DNA of 12,099 nt from an uncultured Bacteroidota bacterium. GTDB taxonomy: Bacteria; Bacteroidota; Bacteroidia; Flavobacteriales; Schleiferiaceae. The number at the start of each line of letters is the position of its first letter. Within the stretch, counting starts at the first letter, position 1. Below the pieces are notes generated by a model, which worked only from the letters and a program-made list of their open reading frames with translations, was not told where the DNA came from and searched no databases. This document shows positions 5,406 through 12,099 of this stretch, one piece after another. The stretch lies in the NCBI GenBank assembly GCA_913056475.1, contig CAJXMS010000040.1, positions 1 through 12,099 on the forward strand, written 5' to 3'. The position numbers were made by a program, and so were the translations under genes.

Positions 5406-8400
5406 TTATTGTTTTAGTAAGCGGAGTCTTTGTATGGTTTCCCCAGCTTGTAATTCCAAGAGATAGCTCCCAGCAGGCAGGTTTTGAGCTGGCAGAGCAG
5501 CTTTTCCGGTAAGGCTGCCTTCCTTAATAAGCTGGCCATGCATATTGTAAAGGTGCCAATGCCAGCTGTTCTCGGGGCTATGGTTTGGCTCTATCCTCCA
5601 CTGACCATGGTCCACGAGGGGATTTGGGTAAGCTGTCCATTCTTGTGCCGAGCGATTAGACGCGTTTCCGCGTTTGGCAGGGTAGGTGTTCAGCGGGGTG
5701 ATGGCCAAGGCATTAATGGCGCTATTGTTGCTGCTGGCTTCTGTTTGGATGGCCAGCTCTCCATCGTTTACCTGCACTGTATCCGTTAAGATAAGGGCGG
5801 TTTCCGCTCCTACGGCCTGGAAAACATCCACGTCATCAAATCTTAGCTTGTTTTCCATGAGAATGTCAAATACCCTTTTGCCAGCTTTATAGGCTCCAGG
5901 CCAGGTTTCTGCCAGGTAGATCTTTACCAGGTAGGTGCCGTTTTGGCTGAGGGGGATGTAATAGCTCATGTTTTTTCCCCATCGGCTGGAAAAGAAGAGA
6001 CTGTCATCCGGCGTATTAGCCACCGGCCCGCTGTAGCTGCCCCGTCTTCCGCCTACGCTGTACTGGTCGGGGATGAATGGAGCTCCTGCCTGGCTGCGGT
6101 AGGAAGAGCCTCCACAATTGATATAAACTCCATCGGGAGTGGCACCTCCACTGGGTGTTCCCGCACATTGACAATTGCCATTTTCCACATCGTTTACGGT
6201 GGTACTATCGCCATCATCGCATGGGGTTCCGGCCGCCGGACATTGGGCGTTTGCATGGGCATCCAGCACCAGGCTGTCGCCGCTGGTCAGGAAAAGCTTA
6301 AGCTGGGCGGACTGACCTGTTCCAGCTGCCCCGTGATTTGCAAAAAGCTGGTAGCTCTGGCTGCTCCTGGAGGGTAATCGCGTGCCGGGGGTCAAGTTGG
6401 TGCTAAAGTTGCCCTGGTTTTGCCATTGGATTTGCTGCAGGGTATCTGCTTGCAGGCCGTTATTGGCCAGGGTGAATTGGGCACTATCGATGGTTTGCTC
6501 GGCGCCGTTTAAGCTGAGCTGGCGGGGGGTTAGACTTACCTGGGCACTGCTGTCCATAGCTTCCATACTTTCTACCCGGATGGCGTTTACGCTAGGATTG
6601 TTGGCCGAGGCGGTCATATAGAGGTCTAGGGTTCCATCGTTTACCGGCACCTGGAAGGTCTTTGTGGTGGCCGTGTAGGAACCCACTTCTTGATAAATGT
6701 CAACACTTTCCAACTGGGTCTTTCCTTCGGCGGCCACATCAAATACGCGCTTACCCGGGGAGAAGGCCCCGTTCCAATTTTCGGAAAGCTCCAGGGTTAC
6801 CAGGAAGGTATCTACCTTAGGTACGGGAATAGCATATTCCAGGATATAGTTCCAGCGACTGGTTTGGTAAAGCGGTTGATCTGTCGTGCCACTAATAGTT
6901 TGACCAGTTGAGCTGGGGCTGCCATTGAGGTAGTACTGGTCTTCCTGGTACTGATCGCCATTAGCGGCCGTGTAGGCAGGCCCCCCAGCATTGATGAGGA
7001 TCTGTACGCCAGGATTGGAGGGGGTGGGTGCTGTTCCCGCGCACTGGCAGTTGCCATCCTCCACATCGTTTACCGTGGTGCTATCGCCATCGTCGCAAGG
7101 GGTGCCAGCCGCGGGGCATTGAGCGGTAGCGTTGGCATCGAGTATCAGGCTGTCCCCACTGGAAAAGTATATTTTTAGGCGGGTTGCCTGGCTCGTGCCG
7201 GCATTTCCCAGGTTGGCGTAGAGCAGATAGTTTTGGCTGCTGCTGGCTGGGATCACCGTGCCTACGCCCAAATTGGTGGTAAAATGGCCCTGGTTTTGCC
7301 ACTGCAGTCCTTGCAGGGTATCCGGCAGCAGGCCGGCATTAGACAGGATAAACTGCGCGCTATCCTGACCCTGGGCGGAACCACTTAGGCTTAGCTGAGG
7401 GGGGGCCAGATTTACCTTGGCCGTGCTATCCAGCGCCCCCATACTTTCTACCCGTATGGCGTTTACGGTAGGGTTATTGGCACTAGCGTTCATGTACAGA
7501 TCAAGGGTACCGTCAGTCACCGCTACCGGAAAGGATTTGCTGGTTGCCGTGTTTGCTCCCACTTCTTGAAAGAGATCGATATTTTCCAGTTGGGTTTGCC
7601 CTTCAGCCGCCACATTGAATACGCGCTGGCCTATGGCAAAGGCACCGTTCCAGTTTTCCGCGAGCTCTAAGGTCACCAAAAAGGTATCTGCGCGAGGCAC
7701 CGGGATAGCGTACTCCAGCACGGGGTTCCAGCGGCTGGTTTGGTAGAGTGCTTGATCGGTGGTGCCATTGATCGTTTGGCTGGTGGAGCTCTTTCTGCCG
7801 TTAAGGAAATACTGATCAGCCAGGTAATGGTCGCCATTGCCAGCGGTATAGCTGGGGCCTCCGGCATTGATAAATACTTCTACGTAGGGCTTGGCCGGTG
7901 CCGGTGTACCGGCACATTGGCAATTACCGTCTTCCACGTCATTTATGGTTGTGCTATCGCCGTCATCACAGGTGGTGCCGGCCGCGGGACACCCCGCTTC
8001 CCCTCCGAGGGGCACCATCAGCGGGCTGTTGCTGCCGTTGTAAAAGAGCTCAAGCGTAGCATCCCGCACTACGGGGTTTTGGGTCTGAGGGCCAAAGAAA
8101 GCGGTGAAGCTTGTATTGTAGCCGCTTAAAATAGTAGTGCCCGTGGATAGATCGGTGTAAAAATCACTTGCTTGGGGCCCCCTTATCCGGAAGCTATCTA
8201 CCTGAGCTTGAGTAGTTCCGGTGTTTTGGAGGGTAAACTGGAATTGGTTGGTGTCCGTTATCGGCGTATTTTGGAAATAATGCTGATTGGGCTGGGCCAC
8301 CAGGAGGGGGCCATTTCCATTTAGAAGGGGTTCTACCGCCAGGGCGGCCAGTTTAGCATTGTTTTGGCTGGCTATCATTTCCAGGTTTAGCGTAGAATCG

Positions 8401-11400
8401 TTTACCGGGGTTTGGAAGCTCAGCAGTAGCGCCGAGTAGCCTCCCACGGTATCGTAGATGTCCAGGTTTTCCCGTACTTTTTGCCCTTCCAGGAAAACGT
8501 CAAAAACCCGGGCGCCGCTTTGCTGGGCTCCCCCGTATATTTCGGCCAGGTGGAGGGTTACCTGGTAGGTATTCCCGGGCTCTACCGGTATTTCATAGGT
8601 CAAATTGGCCGCCCATCTTTCCGTCTGATAGAGGCTAGGGTCAGCAGTATTAGCTATGGCCTGGTTGCTGTTAAAAGTATTGCCTCCGGTAAAATACTCA
8701 TCCGCTGAAAATACGAGGCCATTGCTTGCCGTATAGTCTCCCCCTCCGGCATTGATATAAAGCCCTTTTCCAGTTTGCGCTTTCCCTATGAGCCGCACCT
8801 GGGGGGTATGAGCGCTTGAGTTGATAAAGCTCAGGGAAGCGTCCCCCGCGGTAGTGGCGATATATTGCAGTTCTACTGGCAGGCTATCCCCGGGGCTTAG
8901 GTGGTAGGGAAGGCCGTAGGGCGTGCGCCACTGCCAGTGGCCCCCAGTAGCATTGAGGAGCGCCGAGTCGATCAGAACGGCCTGCTGGCCATGATCATGC
9001 CTTAGGTAAATATTCTTGTAGACGGTATCTCCTGCAGCGGTTTGGCTCAAGTCCAGGAGGGTATCGCTCAGCGCTAAGTGGCCCCTTGTCAGAGCCTGTA
9101 GGGCGGAGGGTTGGGCCTGGGGGCCAAATGTGAATACCTCCTGACTGGGAAGCTGACCGCCTCCCTGGGAGCCAGACCCGGAAGCAAGGTAAACGGCCCC
9201 CTGGTGTACGATGGCCTGGCTGCCGTGACGGCCTTCTTGCAGCGGGGATAAACGGCGCCAGGTTTCCTGGTTTAGGTCAAGGGCGGTCGTTTCATTATGG
9301 GCATTGGGCTGCGTAGACTCGCCCCCTATGATCAATAGTTCATTGCCCAGCAGGGCAGCTGCATTGCCTGCTCGGCCTTTAGGGAGGCTGTCGCTCAAGG
9401 TGGTCCAGCTCTGTTGGTCAAAGTCGTACACATCTACCGCCCGGATCACGTCTGCAAAGACACTGGTTTTTCCCGTATTGCGACCCGCCGCCGCATATAA
9501 TTTTTGGCCCTGGCTTACCGCGTGGAAGTGGTCGCGGCTATGAGGGGCATCTGGCAGGGCGGTCCAGGTGTTGGTAGCCGGATCAAAGCGGTCGAGCCAG
9601 GGCACCCAGCCAGATTGGTGGCCATTGGTAAGGCCGCCCAGGATATAAAATTGGCCTTCGTGCAGCACCGCCGCGGCAGAACCTCTCCGGCGGGCGGCCG
9701 GAATAGTAGGCCCTTTATGCCACTGATCCCCCTGGGGGTCATACACATAAATTTGAGGTACGGGATCTTCATTGGGGAAATTTCCGGTAAATGCCCCTAG
9801 AACGTAAACCAGTCCTTCGTGGGCTACGGCCTGAAAGTGGTGGAGCGAAAAGCCGGGGGCGGCCCCTTGAGTCCAGGTGTCCGTGGCAGGATCATAAAGA
9901 TTTACGTTGCTACCATGTTCTCGCCCCCCCAGGAGAACAAAGCGGTTGCCCACTTTTACATAGGCGGCTTCGTGGCGGCCTTGAGGGCAGCCACCCGTGC
10001 TGCCAAGCGGCTGGCAATTGCTGCCATCATTGAGATAGGTCCAGTTTCCTTTGTTGCTGTTGGCCAGGTAATAAGCCTCTAAGTTATCCCAGGTCGCATT
10101 AAAAAGACTATCCGTACTATCCCGGCCGGCTACCACCCCATACACCGCCGCAGATGATGCAAAATGCTGGTATAGGGTAGGAGGGATGTTTTGAGCAGCG
10201 CTTAGGGCTACCGGGCCATTGCCGGCATCTGCCATGGGCCGGAAGGTGCTATCGAGCATATTCACTTCCAGGGTAAGGCTGAGCTCGGCGGCGCTGGCCA
10301 GGTTGGCCAAGTTAAAGTTTTGGATGGTGGCGCTGTCATTGATCTCGGTGACGAGGCGCAGCTGGGGTTGGCCGGCATTGGCATGTACCAGCAAGCTGAG
10401 GTAGTTTGATTGGGAGCCATCGCCGAGCTGCACCCCATTGAACATTTGGCCGGAGGCCGAACCCTGAAAAACGGGCCCTAGCATTTTGGCTTCCAAGGCA
10501 AAAGGTGGCGTTTGCTGATTAAGCGAAAAGCCAAATTGGAAACCATTTTTAAGATCATTGCGCCCTGCTAGCATACTTCCCGCTGGCACATCATTGATAC
10601 TCAGCAGTCCGACGGCACCGCCCGCAATAAGTTCTACCGGGCTGTTTTCTTCATTTTTAAAGAGTTGGAGGTAATCGTCCTCCTTGTTGGTGGCAAAACC
10701 GGTAAATCCCAGTCCATACAGCCCGAAGCCGGGATCGCCGTTGAGGAGGGGGTAGTCAAAGGGCAGGGACAGGTTTTGGCCGTTGGAAGCATCCAGGGCC
10801 AGTGCATCCGTGCTATCGAGAAGGCCATCATCGTCATCGTCCGGATCATTAAGGTCAGAGACTTTAAAGCCATTGATCAGGCTTCCATCATTATCGGGCG
10901 GTACGGTGCTGGCGTTGCAGGGGTTTCCGTTGTTGTCGAGCTCGTCAGCGTTGGTGTAGCCATCGCCATCTTCGTCGAGGCTGGAATCATAGTTGCCATC
11001 GCAGGCTACGTAGTCCTGAGGCTCGAAGATGGTAATGGCATTGCTGCCATAGGTGGCTGCCCATACGGTGCCGGGAAAGGGGCTGTTATCCCCAAGCGTA
11101 GTTACGTCTAGCGGTACGGCGCCAAAACCATTGGCGAAAATGGTCACATCCCCGGGCCCATCGATGCTTCCGGTATCGTTGCGGTCTATTCGGTAAATGT
11201 TTCCGTTAAAGCTTGCAGCCAGCAGGTTGCCTTTAAGAATTCCGTTAAAATTGCTGGCGGTGTACTCGGTAATACCGTTGGTTGAAGAGGTAACCGTGTA
11301 AAGGGACGGATCGTCTACGCCGGCGTTTTGAAAATCGCCTTCGATGGGCATGGCAAGGGAGGGGTCCACCGGGGGCCAGTCGGCTGGTAAGCTGGTGGCG

Positions 11401-12099
11401 GGATTGCCGGTAAAACTGGTGCGCCAACCCCCGTTGCTTCCTCCGCTGCCATTGGCATGGTCGTGCGTAAAAAGTCCAGCGCCGGAGGGATTGGCTCGGA
11501 TGGGCGTAGGATGTCCGCCATAATAGCCCGGACCGGTTACGTAGTGCAGGCCATCTTTATTGTTTACCTGGGCATCATTGGGGCCAGGACCGGTGGAGCC
11601 TGGTTCTCCGGGTACCCAGTCATTGGTGGCAGTGCCCACGCCTTCAGCGGCAGGATGGCCGCCCCAGTTGGCATTGGCACCGTTGTCCCAGGTATAAAGT
11701 TTGCGGTCTTCCGTCAGTACCAGGTCGTATACATTACGAAAGCCTCCGGCATATACCTGAACGGGACTCCCCACGGTCCAGCGAGCTTGGTTGAGGCCAT
11801 CATTTCCGCCAAAGGGGTCGCCCTGGTCTAAGCCAGTATAGCCGGCTTGATTGGGGTCGGTGATCCCATTCACATTAGGTCTGGTGGGATCATCTACGGT
11901 GGGTAGGTCATAGCGGTAATAATCTCCAGTTACTGTATCGTACTGGAGGGGAAGGGCGTCTATGGCATTGAGGTCTACCGTAAGAATAGCAGCAGAAAGG
12001 GCGGTTTCGCAGAGGAAAGCAAAGTTGTTGCTTGGTGCTCCTGCGTTGGTATTCCCGCCCTGGGCCACGTAAAGCATGTGGTTCAGGGAGTCGTATTGC
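5406..12099 (-). CDS. Giant T9SS-exported surface protein with GSDH-like propeller, Kelch propeller and four malectin domains (5' end outside window)
   Basis: The frame is open from the window edge (first full codon at 12098) to TAA at 5406-5408, giving 2230 visible residues; the true start and any signal peptide lie outside. The ATG at 12075-12077 is internal, because family-like sequence continues upstream of it. The order of modules is: a glucose/sorbosone-dehydrogenase-like propeller (about 11004-12098), an Asp-rich calcium-type stretch (10791-11003), an unassigned beta-rich segment (9981-10790) and six Kelch repeats (9126-9980). An ASH-like beta-sandwich follows, then malectin 1, ASH, Cys cassette, malectin 2, ASH, cassette, malectin 3, ASH, cassette, malectin 4 and the C-terminal sorting domain (5409-5642). 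The protein is probably secreted across the outer membrane by T9SS and attached to the surface or released. The malectin domains suggest glycan binding. No catalytic residues can be assigned with confidence, so an adhesin or glycan-capture role is more likely than an enzyme. Confidence 0.9.
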   Translation of the reverse strand, partial: QYDSLNHMLYVAQGGNTNAGAPSNNFAFLCETALSAAILTVDLNAIDALPLQYDTVTGDYYRYDLPTVDDPTRPNVNGITDPNQAGYTGLDQGDPFGGNDGLNQARWTVGSPVQVYAGGFRNVYDLVLTEDRKLYTWDNGANANWGGHPAAEGVGTATNDWVPGEPGSTGPGPNDAQVNNKDGLHYVTGPGYYGGHPTPIRANPSGAGLFTHDHANGSGGSNGGWRTSFTGNPATSLPADWPPVDPSLAMPIEGDFQNAGVDDPSLYTVTSSTNGITEYTASNFNGILKGNLLAASFNGNIYRIDRNDTGSIDGPGDVTIFANGFGAVPLDVTTLGDNSPFPGTVWAATYGSNAITIFEPQDYVACDGNYDSSLDEDGDGYTNADELDNNGNPCNASTVPPDNDGSLINGFKVSDLNDPDDDDDGLLDSTDALALDASNGQNLSLPFDYPLLNGDPGFGLYGLGFTGFATNKEDDYLQLFKNEENSPVELIAGGAVGLLSINDVPAGSMLAGRNDLKNGFQFGFSLNQQTPPFALEAKMLGPVFQGSASGQMFNGVQLGDGSQSNYLSLLVHANAGQPQLRLVTEINDSATIQNFNLANLASAAELSLTLEVNMLDSTFRPMADAGNGPVALSAAQNIPPTLYQHFASSAAVYGVVAGRDSTDSLFNATWDNLEAYYLANSNKGNWTYLNDGSNCQPLGSTGGCPQGRHEAAYVKVGNRFVLLGGREHGSNVNLYDPATDTWTQGAAPGFSLHHFQAVAHEGLVYVLGAFTGNFPNEDPVPQIYVYDPQGDQWHKGPTIPAARRRGSAAAVLHEGQFYILGGLTNGHQSGWVPWLDRFDPATNTWTALPDAPHSRDHFHAVSQGQKLYAAAGRNTGKTSVFADVIRAVDVYDFDQQSWTTLSDSLPKGRAGNAAALLGNELLIIGGESTQPNAHNETTALDLNQETWRRLSPLQEGRHGSQAIVHQGAVYLASGSGSQGGGQLPSQEVFTFGPQAQPSALQALTRGHLALSDTLLDLSQTAAGDTVYKNIYLRHDHGQQAVLIDSALLNATGGHWQWRTPYGLPYHLSPGDSLPVELQYIATTAGDASLSFINSSAHTPQVRLIGKAQTGKGLYINAGGGDYTASNGLVFSADEYFTGGNTFNSNQAIANTADPSLYQTERWAANLTYEIPVEPGNTYQVTLHLAEIYGGAQQSGARVFDVFLEGQKVRENLDIYDTVGGYSALLLSFQTPVNDSTLNLEMIASQNNAKLAALAVEPLLNGNGPLLVAQPNQHYFQNTPITDTNQFQFTLQNTGTTQAQVDSFRIRGPQASDFYTDLSTGTTILSGYNTSFTAFFGPQTQNPVVRDATLELFYNGSNSPLMVPLGGEAGCPAAGTTCDDGDSTTINDVEDGNCQCAGTPAPAKPYVEVFINAGGPSYTAGNGDHYLADQYFLNGRKSSTSQTINGTTDQALYQTSRWNPVLEYAIPVPRADTFLVTLELAENWNGAFAIGQRVFNVAAEGQTQLENIDLFQEVGANTATSKSFPVAVTDGTLDLYMNASANNPTVNAIRVESMGALDSTAKVNLAPPQLSLSGSAQGQDSAQFILSNAGLLPDTLQGLQWQNQGHFTTNLGVGTVIPASSSQNYLLYANLGNAGTSQATRLKIYFSSGDSLILDANATAQCPAAGTPCDDGDSTTVNDVEDGNCQCAGTAPTPSNPGVQILINAGGPAYTAANGDQYQEDQYYLNGSPSSTGQTISGTTDQPLYQTSRWNYILEYAIPVPKVDTFLVTLELSENWNGAFSPGKRVFDVAAEGKTQLESVDIYQEVGSYTATTKTFQVPVNDGTLDLYMTASANNPSVNAIRVESMEAMDSSAQVSLTPRQLSLNGAEQTIDSAQFTLANNGLQADTLQQIQWQNQGNFSTNLTPGTRLPSRSSQSYQLFANHGAAGTGQSAQLKLFLTSGDSLVLDAHANAQCPAAGTPCDDGDSTTVNDVENGNCQCAGTPSGGATPDGVYINCGGSSYRSQAGAPFIPDQYSVGGRRGSYSGPVANTPDDSLFFSSRWGKNMSYYIPLSQNGTYLVKIYLAETWPGAYKAGKRVFDILMENKLRFDDVDVFQAVGAETALILTDTVQVNDGELAIQTEASSNNSAINALAITPLNTYPAKRGNASNRSAQEWTAYPNPLVDHGQWRIEPNHSPENSWHWHLYNMHGQLIKEGSLTGKAALPAQNLPAGSYLLELQAGETIQRLRLLKQ
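5409..5642 (-). other. T9SS type A C-terminal sorting domain
   Basis: The last 78 residues begin 'EWTAYPNPLVDHGQWRI', include 'HLYNMHGQLIKEGSL', and end 'LPAGSYLLELQAG' then 'QRLRLLKQ'. This is the standard YPNP, (Y/D)xxG, LPxGxYxL and basic-end pattern of T9SS type A sorting domains. It directs transport across the outer membrane and is usually cleaved there, with anchoring to lipid or polysaccharide. Confidence 0.92.
5691..6131 (-). other. Malectin-like domain 4 (divergent copy)
   Basis: Begins 'GVYINCGGSSYRS' and ends 'NALAITPL'. It keeps the family core ('FSSRWGKNMSYYIPL', 'YLVKIYLAETW', 'KRVFDILMENKL', 'QTEASSNNSAINAL') but differs strongly from domains 2 and 3, including Cys for Ala in the INxGG motif. 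It is not followed by an ASH domain but by a short linker and the sorting domain. Confidence 0.85.
6153..6242 (-). repeat. Four-cysteine cassette, copy 3
   Basis: Same module and cysteine spacing. It differs from copy 2 at only two residues (D to N before GNC, and final P). It precedes the divergent malectin 4. Confidence 0.88.
6564..7007 (-). other. Malectin-like domain 3
   Basis: Runs from 'VQILINAGGPAYTA' to 'NAIRVESM'. It matches domain 2 nearly residue for residue ('LYQTSRWNYILEYAIPVP', 'FLVTLELSENWNGAF', 'RVFDVAAEGKTQLESVDIY'), which shows duplication of the whole unit. Confidence 0.88.
7029..7118 (-). repeat. Four-cysteine cassette, copy 2
   Basis: The same 30-residue module, with 'GTPCDD' and a final Ala instead of Pro. 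Cysteine spacing is identical to copy 1. It begins unit B. Confidence 0.88.
7440..7886 (-). other. Malectin-like domain 2
   Basis: Runs from 'YVEVFINAGGPSYTA' to 'NAIRVESM'. It includes 'LYQTSRWNPVLEYAIPVP', 'FLVTLELAENWNGAF', 'RVFNVAAEGQTQLENIDLF' and 'DLYMNASANNPTVNAI'. It is closely similar to domain 3 and is part of the first full repeat unit. Confidence 0.88.
7902..7991 (-). repeat. Four-cysteine cassette, copy 1
   Basis: Thirty residues with cysteines at positions 1, 8, 24 and 26: 'CPAAGTTCDDGDSTTIND' then 'GNCQCAGTP'. The acidic 'DDGDS' centre and paired cysteines suggest a small disulfide-stabilised, possibly calcium-binding linker. It begins unit A. Confidence 0.88.
8325..8765 (-). 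other. Malectin-like domain 1
   Basis: Begins 'GLYINAGGGDYTA' and ends 'AALAVEPL'. It contains the malectin marks 'LYQTERWAANLTYEIPV', 'YQVTLHLAEIY', 'RVFDVFLEGQKV' and a final 'NLEMIASQNNAKLAAL'. Malectin folds bind short glucose oligomers in eukaryotes, and bacterial versions are used as carbohydrate-binding modules. It is preceded by an ASH-like sandwich (about 8770-9115) and followed by another (about 8000-8320). Confidence 0.85.
9126..9980 (-). other. Six-repeat Kelch beta-propeller
   Basis: Six successive Kelch repeats of about 45-50 residues. Each has a small/hydrophobic strand, a GG or equivalent turn ('FVLLGGRE', 'VYVLGAFT', 'FYILGGLT', 'LYAAAGRN', 'LLIIGGES', 'VYLASGSG'), and a later aromatic pair in 'YDPATDTW', 'YDPQGDQW', 'FDPATNTW', 'YDFDQQSW' and 'LDLNQETW'. 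Six blades make a complete propeller. The last repeat lacks the closing W and ends in 'EVFTFGP', so closure may use an N-terminal strand. Such propellers usually bind proteins or sugars. Confidence 0.85.
9981..10790 (-). other. Unassigned beta-rich region
   Basis: About 270 residues between the calcium stretch and the Kelch propeller. It has alternating hydrophobic strands and the phrases 'FGLYGLGFTGFATN', 'LIAGGAVGLLSINDVPAGS' and 'NGFQFGF'. The composition suggests a concanavalin-like or jelly-roll beta-sandwich. I recall similar segments following TSP3-like repeats in other Bacteroidota surface proteins, but I cannot name the domain. It ends with 'NCQPLGSTGGCPQG', a probable disulfide loop just before the first Kelch blade. 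Confidence 0.45.
10791..11003 (-). other. Asp-rich thrombospondin type 3-like calcium-binding stretch
   Basis: About 71 residues of acidic repeats, including 'DEDGDGYTNADELDNNGNPC' and 'DLNDPDDDDDGLLDSTDAL'. The DxDxDG spacing matches calcium-binding TSP3-like repeats, which usually form rigid Ca-loaded spacers in secreted proteins. It carries two cysteines (CDGNYD and NPCNAS) that could pair. It separates the first propeller from the central region. Confidence 0.75.
11004..12098 (-). other. GSDH-like beta-propeller domain (start outside window)
   Basis: This is the first visible 365 residues of the giant protein. Phrases typical of the glucose/sorbosone dehydrogenase propeller are present: 'VYAGGFRNVYDLVLTEDRKLY' split around the conserved G-x-RN signature, 'GILKGNLLAASFNGNIYRI', and near the end 'FGAVPLDVTTLG' followed by 'GTVWAATYGSNAITIFEP'. 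The long Gly/Pro/Asn-rich insertion after the 'NGANANWGG' segment is characteristic of Bacteroidota versions. The family in general binds PQQ or calcium. I cannot confirm cofactor residues, so enzymatic activity is not claimed. Confidence 0.6.

Larger units (their letters stand above)
6243..7118 (-). repeat. Tandem unit B (cassette, malectin, ASH), 876 bp
   Basis: Second full copy: Cys cassette at 7029-7118, malectin 3, then an ASH-like sandwich. It is 292 codons, one longer than unit A. A third, partial copy (cassette plus malectin 4, no ASH) follows at 5691-6242. Confidence 0.9.
7119..7991 (-). repeat. Tandem unit A (cassette, malectin, ASH), 873 bp
   Basis: First full copy of the composite unit: Cys cassette at 7902-7991, malectin 2, then an ASH-like sandwich ending just before the next cassette. 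It is 291 codons long and aligns collinearly with unit B. Confidence 0.9.

Noticed and set aside
5943..6377. Plus-strand open frames opposite the malectin repeats (also near 7740-8129)
   Set aside because: They recur at the same place in each repeat unit because the opposite strand is repeated, and show no independent coding signs.
6153..7991. Regularly spaced similar blocks resembling a CRISPR or repeat array
   Set aside because: Spacing is about 873-876 bp, the similarity is at protein level within one frame, and differences are mostly synonymous; these are domain repeats.
10665..11111. Plus-strand open frame of 148 codons rich in V, I, G and A
   Set aside because: It is antisense to the Asp-rich calcium stretch; GAT/GAC codons read backwards give Ile/Val, which accounts for its composition.
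11004..12098. An active PQQ-dependent glucose/sorbosone dehydrogenase
   Set aside because: Only general propeller phrases are visible, the N-terminal part is missing, and catalytic or cofactor residues cannot be identified.

Overview
The window looks like a chromosomal segment of a marine-type Bacteroidota. The evidence is a type IX secretion (T9SS) C-terminal sorting domain, a DUF2851 protein, a short PspC-like protein next to an RCK potassium channel, a CrtY-type lycopene cyclase, and the 'CDDGDSTT.NDVE.GNCQCAGT' cassette common in secreted Bacteroidota proteins. Weak or absent Shine-Dalgarno sequences fit the same phylum. I cannot place it below phylum with confidence; Saprospirales-like or Flavobacteriales-like lineages are both plausible. 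The sequence is gene-dense, with no RNA gene, transposon or CRISPR array visible.

Left arm, plus strand (1-2513): four tightly packed genes that look like one transcription unit. They are the 3' end of a DUF2851 gene, a 73-residue PspC-like membrane protein whose start overlaps the preceding stop (ATGA), a two-helix potassium channel with a cytoplasmic RCK/TrkA module, and an RmlD-like NAD(P)-dependent sugar-nucleotide reductase.

Centre, minus strand (2510-5172): a two-gene unit in which a cryptochrome/photolyase of the FeS-BCP (DPRP) family is followed by lycopene beta-cyclase, with overlapping stop and start. This pairs light-dependent DNA repair or light sensing with the carotenoid ring-forming step. 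The photolyase lacks the cysteines that bind the iron-sulfur cluster in its family. The cyclase gene converges on the reductase gene, and one TTAA supplies both stop codons.

Right arm, minus strand (5406-12099): the 3' part of one giant gene, 2230 residues visible, with its 5' end beyond the window. Reading from the visible N-terminus, the modules are a glucose/sorbosone-dehydrogenase-like beta-propeller, an Asp-rich calcium-binding stretch, an unassigned beta-rich region and a six-bladed Kelch propeller. Then come four malectin-like carbohydrate-binding domains, each preceded by an ASH-like beta-sandwich, with a 30-residue four-cysteine cassette between units, and finally a T9SS sorting domain. 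A perfect 14-bp inverted repeat followed by a T-rich run ends this gene and insulates it from the photolyase-cyclase unit.

No complete new multi-gene system is evident. The most unusual items are the giant surface protein, the cluster-less photolyase paired with crtY, and the non-canonical selectivity filter of the potassium channel.
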